Below are positions 33,917 to 43,288 of a stretch of DNA of 64,000 bases, one piece after another. How positions within the stretch are numbered: position 1 is the first letter of the stretch; every line of letters begins with the position of its first letter. This DNA comes from Streptomyces uncialis (GTDB taxonomy: Bacteria; Actinomycetota; Actinomycetes; Streptomycetales; Streptomycetaceae), in contig NZ_CP109583.1 in the NCBI RefSeq assembly GCF_036250755.1, positions 6,239,501 to 6,303,500 of the forward strand. Direction: 5' to 3'. The translations under genes were made by a program, and so were the position numbers. The notes under the pieces were generated by a model. The model did not search any database. It worked only from the letters and a program-made list of their open reading frames with translations, and was not told the origin of the DNA.

Positions 33917-34350
33917 GGCAGGTACCTCCAGGCGTAGCGGCCCGCCCGTCTCGGGGCCGAGCGCGAGGCGCACGGAACGGGCAGACCCACCACACTAACG
34001 GGGCAGTGCGGGCCGATCTATGTCCGCTTCGTCACGTATCGCGCCTTTGGTGGGGGTGGCCCGCAGGCTTCACCTGGGCGGGAGCGAGCCCTGGCCCCGG
34101 CCCCGCTGTGGCCGACCCCACACCGGGCGGCGTGCCCGCCACGGGGCCGCGCGGGGACCGGACCCCGGGCAGGTGGCGAGGGGTGCGGCCACACGGGAAC
34201 GGACAGCTCGGGCGACGGGTGCGGGGGTACGGGGCAAAACTCCCTCACCCCGTTACCGGGAGGTGGTGGCGCTTCGACCAGGCAAGAGGGGAGACTGAAT
34301 CAGATCGTCCCGGCGCGAGCCACGCGCCGCCGGCGTACAAGGAGGCATCC
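33917..34350. other. Divergent intergenic region, mscS / HNH gene
   Basis: 434 bp shared by two divergent promoters. Apart from GGAGG before the HNH start (34341-34345), no operator, hairpin or repeat stands out. Confidence 0.5.
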
Positions 34351-34887
34351 GTGCCGCATGTCCTGGTCCTCAACGCGTCGTACGAGCCGCTGGGCGTCGT
34401 ACCGCTGCGCCGCGCGCTCGTCCTCGTCCTGGAGAACAAGGCGGTCTGCCTGGAGGAATCCGGCGCCTTCATGCACAGTGCGACGGTGACGGTGCCAGCG
34501 CCCAGTGTGGTCCGCCTCAAGCGGTTCGTCCGGGTCCCCTATCGGGGGCCCGTTCCTTTGACCCGGCGGGCCCTGTTCGCGCGGGACGGCGGCCGGTGCA
34601 TGTACTGCGGTGGGGTCGCGACCAGCGTCGACCATGTGATCCCCCGCAGCCGTGGGGGGCAGCACGCGTGGGACAACGTCGTCGCGTCGTGCCGTCGCTG
34701 CAATCACGTCAAGGCGGACCGGCATCTGGTGGAGATCGGGTGGCGGCTGCGGCACCAGCCGGCGCCGCCGAGCGGGCTCGCGTGGCGGATCATCGGTACG
34801 GGGCATCGTGATCCGCGGTGGCTCCCTTACCTCCAGCCGTACGGGGCGGACGCGGTGATGGCCCGCATCGACGGCGTCTCGGCGTGA
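34351..34887 (+). CDS. HNH endonuclease-family protein
   Basis: A 178-residue protein. The N-terminal half (MPHVLVLNASYEPLGVVPLR) is a conserved leader seen in actinobacterial HNH proteins. The HNH core is CMYCG (C83, C86), DHVIPRSRGGQHAWDNVV and CRRCNHVKADR (C114, C117), giving the zinc cysteines and the metal-bound His pair. It should be a beta-beta-alpha-metal nuclease; chromosomal, well conserved and not linked to a modification enzyme or toxin here, so a DNA-metabolism role is more likely than defence. GTG 34351 with GGAGG upstream. Confidence 0.88.
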   Translation: MPHVLVLNASYEPLGVVPLRRALVLVLENKAVCLEESGAFMHSATVTVPAPSVVRLKRFVRVPYRGPVPLTRRALFARDGGRCMYCGGVATSVDHVIPRSRGGQHAWDNVVASCRRCNHVKADRHLVEIGWRLRHQPAPPSGLAWRIIGTGHRDPRWLPYLQPYGADAVMARIDGVSA

Positions 34888-35432
34888 CGCCTTCGCTTGC
34901 GCTTTCCAGGTTTCCCGTGCCGGGAGTACTTGTTCCCGCCCAGGCCGTTCGTGGCTGCGCAGTTCCCCGCGCCCCTTAGGCTGCGCCCCTTGCGGTTCCC
35001 CTCCGGCTGCGGGTGGCCCCTGGTTGCTCGCGCAGTTCCCCGCGCCCCTGGATGCTGCCCCCTTGTTCTTGTCCGTCGGGTGCGGGTTGCCCTCGTTTTT
35101 GCGCAGTTCCCCGCGCCCCTTTGGGGGCACTCCTCTCCTCGTGCAGTCGCTCGGCTGCGGGAGGGGGTGGGCGGGAATCTCTGCCCGCAGACTCCGATGC
35201 TCTTCAGTGGAGCAACTGCACGACTTACCGAGCGTGTCGGATCGAGGACGGAGAATCCCGACCGGCACCGACCCGAAGAACCGACAGAACGCGCCCCAAA
35301 GGGGCGCGGGGAACTGCGCAAAACCACCGAGCGACGGCACAGGAACAAGTGCGCCCAGCCGGACAGACCTCACAAGCGCAAGCGAAGGCGACCCGCACAG
35401 GGAACAAGTGCGCCCAGCCGGACAGACGCCGT
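34888..35432. repeat. Dispersed-repeat cluster III
   Basis: Lies between the HNH gene and the convergent GH84 gene. It has three copies of GCGCAGTTCCCCGCGCCCC (34957-35120), the bipartite block in reverse orientation, then GGGGCGCGGGGAACTGCGC and CGGACAGACCTCACAAGCGC-type units up to the GH84 stop. Confidence 0.85.
35151..35285 (-). repeat. Bipartite repeat block, copy 3
   Basis: Inverted relative to copies 1, 2 and 4: GGGCGGGAATCTCTGCCCGC and AGACTCCGATGCTCTTCAGT, a variable middle, then CGGATCGAGGACGGAGAATC with CCGACCGGCACCGACCCG. Both pairing arms are intact. Confidence 0.75.
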
Positions 35433-35437
35433 GACCC

Positions 35438-38400
35438 TCAAGGGCGAATCGCGTGGGCCGTGACCGACCAGAGGGAGTACCCGAAGCGCGTCCCGCGGCG
35501 GTCCATCTGGACACGAATGTGCCGGACATCCCGCGCGTCCATCCGGACGGACTCCGTCCCGCCCCGCCCGTCCGCGACGGTCGCGGCGGTACGCCACGTA
35601 CGACCGTCGGACGACACCTGCACCCGGTACCGGGACGCGTGCACCTCCCACCGCAGCGAGACCATCCCGAGCCGCACCGGCTCGGCCAGCTCCATCTGCC
35701 ACCACGCGTCGTCCTCCACGGGCGAGGACCACCGCGTCGCGGGGTCCCCGTCCACCACCGCGGCGGCCGGGAAGTCCGGGGTCTCGTCCCCGGAGGAACC
35801 GGCCCGCGCCCCGGCCGCGAGATCCGGACCGGCCGTACGGGGGAAGGCCCGGACGGTCAGCACCCGGGTCTCGCCGCCGAAGGACACGGCCACGTCGTAC
35901 GTGCCGGAGGGGGTGTCCTTCGCCGCGGACACGCTCAGCGGCACGTCCAGCCGGGTACCGCGGGGAACGGTCGTCTCCTTGGGCACCCGGACCTCGATGC
36001 CCTCGGGCGCCCGCACGGTGATTTTGCCGCGCACCGCGGCGGGCCGCTGCGAGGTGAGCCGCACGGCGACCCGCGCCGGATCACCGCCGATCGCCACATC
36101 GGCCTCCTCGCGGGCCAGCGAGAACGCGGTGGCGCGGGTGTCGGCGTACCAGGGGACCAGATGGCGCACCCGGGACGGCTGCGGCCCGGAGACCCGCAGC
36201 GCCTCGGCCCGGAGGGCATCCGCACGCAGCTCCGTCCAGCCACCGCCACCGAGCTCGCCCACCCGCCGCCAGCCCGCCCCGGGCACCAGCGCCTCGACGG
36301 TCCCGGAGACGCCCTGTTCGGTGAGCACGGTCACGGCCAGCAGCTCGCGCGGACGGTCGAAGGGCACCGTCCGGCCGTCGCCGGAGCCCGTCGGGTCCGG
36401 CTCACGGGCCACCCCCGACCAGTGGTCGAAGGAGGTACGGGCCCGCTTCAGGAAGGGCTCCAGGACACCCGCTCCGACGGTCACCGTCGCGGCCTTCCGG
36501 GTCGCCGTCGCGAGGTCGAGGTCACGGGCCAGCGCCCAGGCCGCCGGACCGTCGCCCCGGTCCTGCGCGGCCAGCAGATCCAGCGCGGTGAGCCCGGCCG
36601 TGCCGTACCGGGCGAGCTGGTCGGCCCACGGCCGCACCTCCCCGTACAGCTCGGTGCCCGCGAGGTCGCGGGGCACCCGGGCCAGCTCCGTGAACGCGTC
36701 ACGCAGGGCGCGTTCGGCCTTGTCGCGTTCCTTGCCGGGGGCCGGCCGGCTCCGCCAGTACGCGTCGATGACCGGACGCAGATACGCGGACTCCTCCGCC
36801 CCCAGCACCGATGACGCGTCGTGCGCGGCGAGCGCGGTGACGGCCGCCCGGGTCCGTTCCGTACCGCCCTCGGCCACCGCCGCGATCGCCGCCCGCCAGG
36901 ACTCGCCCGGCCGGTACGCGCGGGGGTTCCACGCGAAGTCGGCGGCCGTGAACAGCGGGATGCGGGACGCCACCGGCTGCTGCATCGCGTTGCCGAGCAG
37001 CGCCGCCGAACCGCCCGCGACGGCCGGCTCCCGGCCCAGATAGGGGCCGAGGAAGACCCGGTCCCGGGCGAAGTCGTTCACCGGGTAGTTGTCCATGGTG
37101 ACCAGCGGGTGCCCGAACGCGGCCCGCGCCCCGGAGAGTTCCCGGCCCGTGATGGTGCGGGGCACCACCCCGACCCCGGTCCATACGATCTCCACCTTGC
37201 CGCCGGGCCGCGCGGAGCGGTCCAGTTCGGCGGCGAGCGCGCGGCGGTAGGGGGTCGCGCCGTCCTGGTAGTACTCCGTCGGCATCAGCGACAGCGGCGC
37301 CGAGCCGGGGTAGCGGTCGGCGAGGTACCCGGCGACCGTGTTGGCGACCCGGGCATGGGCCTGCGCCGCCGCCTCGGGCCCGGAGCCGAACGCGCGGGCG
37401 TCCCGGGCGCAGTGCCACTCGCTGTAGCTGACGTCCTGGAACTGGAGCTGGAAGGCGCGGAAGCCCAGCGCCCACATGGCGTCCATCTTGCGGGTGAGCG
37501 CCTTGACGTCGGCGTCGGACGACAGACACATGCCCTGCCCGGGAGCCACCGCCCAGCCGAGGGTGACATGCCCGCGCTCCGCCCGGTCGGCCAGCTCGCG
37601 GAACATGGCGCGCTGCTCCGCCGGGTACGGCTCCCGCCAGCGCGCCTGACGGTAGAGGTCGTCCCCGGACGCGTACAGATAGCGGTTCTGCTTGGTGCGG
37701 CTGAGGAAGTCGACCTGGTCGAGACGCTGTTCCCGGGTCCACGGGGTGCCGTAGAAGCCCTCGGTCATCCCGCGCACGGCCGAACCGGGCCAGTCCCGGA
37801 CCGCGACGGAGGCGATCCGGCGCCCCTCGACGAGCTGACGCAGTGTCTGCGCGGCGTGGAACTGGCCGTCCTCGCCGGTCCCCGCGAGCACCACGGTGTC
37901 CCGGCCGCTGTCCCGGCCGACCGCGAGCCGGTAGCCGCCGGACGGCATGTCGCCGCGCGCGGGCGTGCCGAGAGCGCGCAGCGTGGCGTCCAGCCGCGCC
38001 TCGAAGCTGCCGCCGCCCAGCGGACCTACCCCGGTGTCCTGCCCGAGGCGCACCACCAGGGCGGGCGCGGCGGGCAGCGGGTCGTCCGCGGCGGTCCGGG
38101 TCACCCGCCGGGCGCCCGCGTCGGTGAGCATCCCGGTCAGCGTGTCCACGGCCCGCTCGTCGGTGCCGTCACCGGTCACGAGGACCACGTCGTCCCCGAT
38201 CCGGGCGGACGCCTTGCCGGGGCGCAGATACTGCGGTCGCGGCCATACGTCGGGCACCGGCCCGGCCTTCACACGTTCGCCGGGCGTCAGCGCGGAGGCG
38301 CCGGAGACCCCGGGTACGGGCGCGGGGGCCGTCGCGCCGCTCGCACCGGGGGCGTTGCCGGTCTGCTGCGGGACGCCGCCGGGCGTGGCGCCGACGGGCG

Positions 38401-38533
38401 CGCCGGACTGCTCGGCGGGTCCGGCGGCGGTCGGACCGTTCGACGCCACCGGGCCGAAGGCGCTGGGGCCGCCGCCGAGGGCGCCCGCCATGACGGCCAC
38501 GGCCAGGGCCCCCGCCTTTGTCCTGAGTCTCAC
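35438..38533 (-). CDS. Secreted GH84-type beta-N-acetylglucosaminidase with C-terminal CBM32-like domain
   Basis: A 1031-residue secreted protein. A signal peptide (MRLRTKAGALAVAVMAGALG) is followed by a Pro/Ala/Gly-rich linker, an N-terminal beta-hexosaminidase-like domain (about 95-245), and the GH84 barrel beginning RGMTEGFYGTPWT at 254. NRYLYASGDDLYR and FQLQFQDVSYSEWHC follow. An F5/8-type carbohydrate-binding domain ends the protein (AAVVDGDPATRWSSP, WWQMELAEPVRLG). GH84 enzymes remove N-acetylglucosamine by substrate-assisted catalysis with two adjacent Asp residues. Here the pair reads Gln366-Asp367, so the residue that positions the N-acetyl group is replaced. GTG 38533 is chosen at the signal peptide. 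Target may be glycans, hyaluronan or cell-wall material. Confidence 0.85.
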   Translation of the reverse strand: MRLRTKAGALAVAVMAGALGGGPSAFGPVASNGPTAAGPAEQSGAPVGATPGGVPQQTGNAPGASGATAPAPVPGVSGASALTPGERVKAGPVPDVWPRPQYLRPGKASARIGDDVVLVTGDGTDERAVDTLTGMLTDAGARRVTRTAADDPLPAAPALVVRLGQDTGVGPLGGGSFEARLDATLRALGTPARGDMPSGGYRLAVGRDSGRDTVVLAGTGEDGQFHAAQTLRQLVEGRRIASVAVRDWPGSAVRGMTEGFYGTPWTREQRLDQVDFLSRTKQNRYLYASGDDLYRQARWREPYPAEQRAMFRELADRAERGHVTLGWAVAPGQGMCLSSDADVKALTRKMDAMWALGFRAFQLQFQDVSYSEWHCARDARAFGSGPEAAAQAHARVANTVAGYLADRYPGSAPLSLMPTEYYQDGATPYRRALAAELDRSARPGGKVEIVWTGVGVVPRTITGRELSGARAAFGHPLVTMDNYPVNDFARDRVFLGPYLGREPAVAGGSAALLGNAMQQPVASRIPLFTAADFAWNPRAYRPGESWRAAIAAVAEGGTERTRAAVTALAAHDASSVLGAEESAYLRPVIDAYWRSRPAPGKERDKAERALRDAFTELARVPRDLAGTELYGEVRPWADQLARYGTAGLTALDLLAAQDRGDGPAAWALARDLDLATATRKAATVTVGAGVLEPFLKRARTSFDHWSGVAREPDPTGSGDGRTVPFDRPRELLAVTVLTEQGVSGTVEALVPGAGWRRVGELGGGGWTELRADALRAEALRVSGPQPSRVRHLVPWYADTRATAFSLAREEADVAIGGDPARVAVRLTSQRPAAVRGKITVRAPEGIEVRVPKETTVPRGTRLDVPLSVSAAKDTPSGTYDVAVSFGGETRVLTVRAFPRTAGPDLAAGARAGSSGDETPDFPAAAVVDGDPATRWSSPVEDDAWWQMELAEPVRLGMVSLRWEVHASRYRVQVSSDGRTWRTAATVADGRGGTESVRMDARDVRHIRVQMDRRGTRFGYSLWSVTAHAIRP

Positions 38534-38944
38534 CGCGTCCGCCCTTTCCCGAGGCCACCGGGCCGCACACCCTGTCGGCGCGACAGCGTGCCCGCCGGTC
38601 GGCGGTGCCGGTCGCGACGAGGGGACCCGGCCGCCCGAAGCGTCACCGACCACACCACTCGGCGGGGGAGGTGTCAACGTCCTTGGCCGTTGTGCCCCGA
38701 TTGCCCGGACTGTGAGGTGTCCGGCGCGCGCTGACGGAACATCGGTCCGGGGTCTCATACGTCGGCGGGAGCGTGTTTGTTCGACGGCCGCCCGGACGGT
38801 GTCCCGATGTGACCGGGAACACGGTCCTCATCGGCCACGTCTGTACCGGCTCGCTCTGGGTAGGTGTGCCGGGATCACGGCTCCTCGTGCTGCGGCGACC
38901 GGCGCGGACCGGGCGGGCCCACGACGTACGCGAAGGAGACCGTC
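38534..38944. other. Divergent intergenic region, GH84 / hypothetical gene
   Basis: 411 bp holding both divergent promoters. AAGGAG at 38932-38937 serves the rightward gene. No palindrome or known operator was recognised. Confidence 0.45.
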
Positions 38945-39358
38945 ATGGCAGCATCGGCCCATCTTCTGCTTTCCGCCCTGGCCCCCCGCCCCGAAGCCCG
39001 CACGGGCCGTGGGGGCCCGTCCGGGCCGCGCACGCCGGATCCCACGGCCGTGGCCACCGAGGCCCGCTCCAAGCCGGTGCTGCGGGTCGTCCCGGCGCTG
39101 CCGGGGCAGACTCCCGCGCCCGACGACGACAGCCGGGATACCGGGGCGCGGGTGACGCGGGACGGCCGCCGTCCCGCCCGTGCGGCGGCCCCCGAGGGCC
39201 TGTCCCCGTACCCGGCGCCCGCGCCCCTGACCAGCGAACCCCCGCTCGCCGACACCGTCCCCCTGACCAGCGAGTCCCCCTACACCGGAACCCTCCCGCT
39301 CACCAGCGAGCCCTCGACCCCCACGACGGCCTACGGCCAGGACCCCTCGGTGGCGTAG
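38945..39358 (+). CDS. Hypothetical protein with three PLTSE repeats
   Basis: A 137-residue protein of unknown family, largely disordered. The C-terminal third has three spaced copies of a 10-12 residue unit centred on PLTSE (APLTSEPPLADT, VPLTSESPYTGT, LPLTSEPSTPTT). No signal peptide or membrane helix is evident. AAGGAGACCGTC precedes ATG 38945. It lies 120 bp before the CRISPR array, on the same strand; a link is not shown. The spaced Thr/Ser-Glu motifs could be phosphorylation or binding sites (inference). Confidence 0.65.
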   Translation: MAASAHLLLSALAPRPEARTGRGGPSGPRTPDPTAVATEARSKPVLRVVPALPGQTPAPDDDSRDTGARVTRDGRRPARAAAPEGLSPYPAPAPLTSEPPLADTVPLTSESPYTGTLPLTSEPSTPTTAYGQDPSVA

Positions 39359-39478
39359 CGGGGCCGCCCGCCCGTACCCCCGTCACTCGGCCGGTTCCGT
39401 TGCCGCAAGCAGTGTGGGAGTGTGATGCGACCGAAGGAAAACGGCCCGACTTCCTGAAAGACCCCCAGGTCGGGAAGG

Positions 39479-39812
39479 GTGTTCCCCGCAGGCGCGGGGG
39501 TGGTCCCCCGATGTCAACGGTGAGGACTTCCGCTCCGTGGTGTTCCCCGCAGGCGCGGGGGTGGTCCCATTCTCGGCGGGACGACCGCGCTCGTCGTCCT
39601 GTGTTCCCCGCAGGCGCGGGGGTGGTCCCGTGACACTGGAGGTCACCCTGGTCGGCCCCCTGTGTTCCCCGCAGGCGCGGGGGTGGTCCCCGTACGCAGC
39701 GCGGACCAGCGACGAAGAGGCCGTGTTCCCTGCAGGCGCGGGGGTGGTCCGCCGAACGCGTCGATCTGCGCGATGGCCAGGTCGTGGTCCCCGCACACGC
39801 GGGGGTGAGCAC
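39479..39812 (+). CRISPR. Type I-E-like CRISPR array, 6 repeats and 5 spacers, no cas genes
   Basis: 29-bp repeats start at 39479, 39540, 39601, 39662, 39723 and 39784, with 32-bp spacers between them. The repeat begins GTGTTCCCCGC and ends GCGGGGGTGGTCCC, the I-E pattern of actinobacteria. The first four are identical. The fifth has C-to-T at position 9 and a changed last base. The sixth (39784-39812) is strongly diverged (GTGGTCCCCGCACACGC start, GTGAGCAC end), marking the old, leader-distal end. The leader is therefore expected at 39359-39478. No cas gene is present in the window, so it must use Cas proteins from elsewhere or be relic. Confidence 0.96.
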
Positions 39813-39970
39813 CAAGCGGTCCAGTTCCGGTACGACCCCCTCCGGCCGGGGTACCGGGTCCCCCGGCGCGCTCGGGTCCGTTCCGCGCTGATCGGACATG
39901 ATCAAGGTAATTTCGTTCGCATTCGGTGAGATCTCGCCAGATCCATCCTGATCCGAACGAAAGGCACCGG

Positions 39971-42157
39971 ATGACCCTTGCCCGGCTCGCCGCCCTGTAC
40001 TCGGTCGACACCTCGTACTCCCCGTCCCCCGGCCGTACGGTCACCGTGGCGGAGAGCGCGGTCCGCGCGGCCCTCGCCGCGCTCGGGGTGGACGCCGACG
40101 GCCCCGGCGCCGTCGCGCACGCCCTCGCCCGGCGCGAGACGGAACTGCGGGAGCGGCTGCTGCCGCCCACGCTCGTCTGGTGGCCGGGCCGTGTCCCCGA
40201 GGCGCTGGCCGCCCTCCCGCCCGGCACCCGGGTGGACGTCGTCCCGGAACCGGACGCGGACGCCGCCCCACGCGGACCGCACACGTCCGCCCCGCCGCCC
40301 GGCGGCCACGCCCCGATCAGCTGGACGATTCCCGCCGCGGGCGCCCCCGCCCCGGAGCCGCCCCCCGGAGTGCCGTACGGGGTGCACCCGCTGACCGCGA
40401 CCACCCCCGACGGCCGCACCGCGCGGGTGAACCTCGTCCTCGCCCCCGCGCGGGCCCCCGCCCCCGGCCCCCGCGCGTACGGGTTCCTCGTCCAGCTCTA
40501 CTCGCTGCTGTCGCGGCGCTCCTGGGGCATGGGCGACCTGGGTGACCTCGGGGAACTCGCCGCCTGGGCGGGCCGCTCGCTCGGCGCCGGATTCGTCCAG
40601 GTGAACCCGCTGCACGCCGCCGTGCCCGGTACCCCCACCGACCCGTCCCCCTACCGGCCCGCGTCCCGCCGGTTCCCCGACCCCGTCCATCTGCGGATCG
40701 AGGACGTCCCCGAGTACGCGTACCTGGACCCCGCCGCCCGCCGCCGCGCCGATGAACTCGCCGCCCGTGCCGCGAAGCTGCGCGCCGGGGTGCTCGACGG
40801 GGACGCCCGGATCGACCGGGACGCCGTATGGGAGCTCAAGCGCGCGGCGCTCGAACTGGTCCTGGACGTACCGCTCGGCCCCGGACGGCTCGCCGCGTAC
40901 CGGGAGTTCCTGGCACGTGAGGGGCGGGCGCTGGAGGACCACGCCACGTGGTGCGCCCTGGTGGAGCGGTACGGACCCGACCGGACCGGCTGGCCCGCCG
41001 GGCTGGACGACCCCCGCTCACCAGGGACCGCGCGGGCCCGTGGCGAACTGCGGGACCGCTACGACTTCCACCGCCGGGCGGCCTGGCTGACCGACTGCCA
41101 GCTCGCCGCCGCGCAGCGGGCCGCGCGGGACGCGGGCATGCCGGTGGGCCTGGTCCACGACCTCGCCGTCGGCGTCCACCCCGACGGCTCCGACACCTGG
41201 GCCCGGCCGGACGGCTTCGCCGCCGGGATGTCCGTCGGCGCGCCCCCCGACGCGTTCAACGAACGGGGCCAGGACTGGGGTCTGCCGCCCTGGCGCCCCG
41301 ACCGGCTCGCCGCCGAGGGCTACGCGTCCTACCGGATGCTGCTGCGCGCGCTGTTCCGGCACGCGGGCGCCCTGCGCATCGACCATGTGATGGGCCTGTT
41401 CCGGCTGTGGTGGGTCCCCGAGGGCAGCCCCCCGGCCGACGGTACGTACGTCCGCTACGACGCCGACGCGATGCTCGCCGTGCTGGTCCTGGAGGCCGAC
41501 CGGGCCGGGGCCCTCGTCATCGGGGAGGACCTCGGCACGGTGGAGCCGGGCGTCCGCGAGACGCTGCGGGAACGCGGGGTGCTGGGCACGTCGGTGCTGT
41601 GGTTCGAACGCGACTGGGCGGGCACCGGCCGACCGCTGCCGCCGGACGCGTGGCGCGCCGACTGCCTGGCCACCGCCACCACCCACGACCTGCCGTCCAC
41701 CGCCGCCCGGCTCACCGGCGCCGACACCGGACTGCGGCACTCGCTGGGGCTGCTGGCCCGCCCGCTCGCCGAGGAACGCGCCGCGGCCGAGGGGGAGCTG
41801 GCCGAATGGCTGGAGCTCTTCGTCCGGCTCGGTCTGCTGACACCGGACGGGGGCGGCGCCGATCCTGGCGGGGACGGGGGCGGCGACTCGTACGGGGACG
41901 GGGACGAACAGGAGCGGGTCCGCGCGGTGCACCGGTTCCTGCTGCGGACCCCGGCCCGGCTCGTGGGTGTCTGGCTGCCGGACACGGTCGGGGACCGCCG
42001 TCCGCAGAACCTCCCCGGTACCTGGGCCGAGTACCCGAACTGGCGGTTGCCGCTGGCAGGCGCGGACGGACGGCCGGTCAGCCTGGAGGACCTGGCGGCC
42101 TCGCCCCGGCTGCGCGCGCTGGCCGATGTGCTGCGCGGGACCCCCGGTGACGGGTGA
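39971..42157 (+). CDS. malQ: 4-alpha-glucanotransferase (amylomaltase, GH77)
   Basis: A 728-residue cytoplasmic enzyme that transfers maltosyl units between 1,4-glucans. GH77 hallmarks are present: SWGMGDLGDLGELAAWAG, FVQVNPLHA, SPYRPASRRFPDPVHL, nucleophile Asp in LRIDHVMGLFRLWWVPEG, acid/base Glu in ALVIGEDLGTVEPGV, and the third Asp in TTHDLPST. An actinobacterial N-terminal extension (about 1-170) precedes the barrel. ATG 39971 follows AAAGG. It lies alone between the CRISPR array and a small membrane-protein gene. Confidence 0.95.
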   Translation: MTLARLAALYSVDTSYSPSPGRTVTVAESAVRAALAALGVDADGPGAVAHALARRETELRERLLPPTLVWWPGRVPEALAALPPGTRVDVVPEPDADAAPRGPHTSAPPPGGHAPISWTIPAAGAPAPEPPPGVPYGVHPLTATTPDGRTARVNLVLAPARAPAPGPRAYGFLVQLYSLLSRRSWGMGDLGDLGELAAWAGRSLGAGFVQVNPLHAAVPGTPTDPSPYRPASRRFPDPVHLRIEDVPEYAYLDPAARRRADELAARAAKLRAGVLDGDARIDRDAVWELKRAALELVLDVPLGPGRLAAYREFLAREGRALEDHATWCALVERYGPDRTGWPAGLDDPRSPGTARARGELRDRYDFHRRAAWLTDCQLAAAQRAARDAGMPVGLVHDLAVGVHPDGSDTWARPDGFAAGMSVGAPPDAFNERGQDWGLPPWRPDRLAAEGYASYRMLLRALFRHAGALRIDHVMGLFRLWWVPEGSPPADGTYVRYDADAMLAVLVLEADRAGALVIGEDLGTVEPGVRETLRERGVLGTSVLWFERDWAGTGRPLPPDAWRADCLATATTHDLPSTAARLTGADTGLRHSLGLLARPLAEERAAAEGELAEWLELFVRLGLLTPDGGGADPGGDGGGDSYGDGDEQERVRAVHRFLLRTPARLVGVWLPDTVGDRRPQNLPGTWAEYPNWRLPLAGADGRPVSLEDLAASPRLRALADVLRGTPGDG

Positions 42158-42229
42158 CTGACGAGGCCGCTCCGGCGTGTACGGGACCCCGGGCGCGCGT
42201 GGCGTCCGGGCGTTCGCTACGTTGGCACC

Positions 42230-42466
42230 GTGAAGAAGAACGCCCTGCGCGCCGGCGCCCTGGCCTCCGGCACGACGCTGATGATGCTGCTCATGTCGTC
42301 CCCCGCGCTCGCGCTGACCCGCGACGACGGTGACGACCCGGCTCCCCGCCTGAGCGTCGTGGAGACGCTGGGGCTCTTCGTGGTCACCCCGATCGTGCTG
42401 TTCCTGGTGATCGCCGGTCTGGTGATGGTGGCCGACCGGCCCGCCAAGCAGCCGAAGCAGGGCTGA
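42230..42466 (+). CDS. Small membrane protein (78 aa)
   Basis: Starts GTG with MKKNALRAGALASGTTLMML, a signal peptide cleaved near ALAL, followed by a short acidic segment and a membrane helix (LGLFVVTPIVLFLVIAGLVM) with a basic tail. It is a type I single-pass protein whose N-terminus is outside. Conserved small proteins like this are common in Streptomyces; no function known. A strong terminator follows directly. Confidence 0.82.
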   Translation: MKKNALRAGALASGTTLMMLLMSSPALALTRDDGDDPAPRLSVVETLGLFVVTPIVLFLVIAGLVMVADRPAKQPKQG

Positions 42467-42482
42467 CCTCCGCCGACTCCGC

Positions 42483-42526
42483 CACGAGGGCGGCGACCGC
42501 GTTCCGGCGCGGTCGCCGCCCTCGTG
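42483..42526. terminator. Strong hairpin terminator
   Basis: A perfect 19-bp stem (42483-42501 with 42508-42526) with a TTCCGG loop starts 16 bp after the small membrane protein stop. The convergent marR gene ends about 100 bp further on, so it may serve both. Confidence 0.85.
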
Positions 42527-42630
42527 CTGCGTGGGCCCGGGTACGGGGCCCAGGTGCGGGACTGGGCGCGGGCCCGGGTGCGAGTCCCAGCGTGGGGCCG
42601 GGCATGGGACGGCTGGGCGTGAGGCCCGGC

Positions 42631-43206
42631 TCAGCCCTTCTCCCGGCCTGTGTCCGCCCCCGCCCCCGTGTCCTTGTCCGAGTCCGCGCCGCCCGGCTCC
42701 TCGGCCCGCGCGAGCAGTGGACGCAGCAGCGCGGCCAGTTCCTCCGCCTGGCTGTCGTCGAGGACGGACAGATGCGCGCGCTGGATGTCGAGCCCGGCGA
42801 CGACCGCCCGGTCCACCAGCGCGAGCCCTTCCTCCGTCAGGCTCACCCGTAGCCCCCGCCGGTCGTGCGGATCGGGCGCGCGGCGCAGCAGTCCGGCCCG
42901 CTCCAGCTTGTCCAGCCGCCCCGTCATGCCCCCGGTCGTCAGCATCAGCGTCGCGGAGAGCTGCCGGGGGGAGAGCGTGTACGGCTCCCCTGATCTGCGC
43001 AGGGTGCCCAGGACGTCGAACTCGCCGCGGCTGATGCCGTAGCGCTCGTACGCCTTCTCCATCTTGTCGGTCACGGCACGGGACAGCCGGAAGACCCGGC
43101 CGAACACCTCCATGGCCCGGGTGTCGAGTTCGGGCCGCGTCCTGGCCCACTGGCCGATGATCGCGTCGACGGGGTCCGGCGGGGGCGCCGGGGGGAGCTG
43201 GTTCAT
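42631..43206 (-). CDS. MarR-family transcriptional regulator
   Basis: A 191-residue winged-helix regulator. The DNA-binding core reads SRGEFDVLGTLRRSGEPYTL, SPRQLSATLMLTTGGMTGRL and DPHDRRGLRVSLTEEG (wing). It starts at ATG 43206, 164 bp from the divergent EamA exporter gene, the classic layout of a repressor controlling an efflux gene and itself. A 24-bp imperfect palindrome lies between them. The C-terminal tail is acidic and disordered. Confidence 0.92.
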   Translation of the reverse strand: MNQLPPAPPPDPVDAIIGQWARTRPELDTRAMEVFGRVFRLSRAVTDKMEKAYERYGISRGEFDVLGTLRRSGEPYTLSPRQLSATLMLTTGGMTGRLDKLERAGLLRRAPDPHDRRGLRVSLTEEGLALVDRAVVAGLDIQRAHLSVLDDSQAEELAALLRPLLARAEEPGGADSDKDTGAGADTGREKG

Positions 43207-43288
43207 GGGGGAATTATCGACGAGCGGTCGCTTGCTTGTAAACGAGCTGCTTCCCGAAAAGTGAATTAGTGGCGAGAGGCTTGACTAG

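Noticed and set aside
39300..39905. Minus-strand frames through the CRISPR array
   Set aside because: Periodic peptides simply mirror the 61-bp repeat-spacer period.
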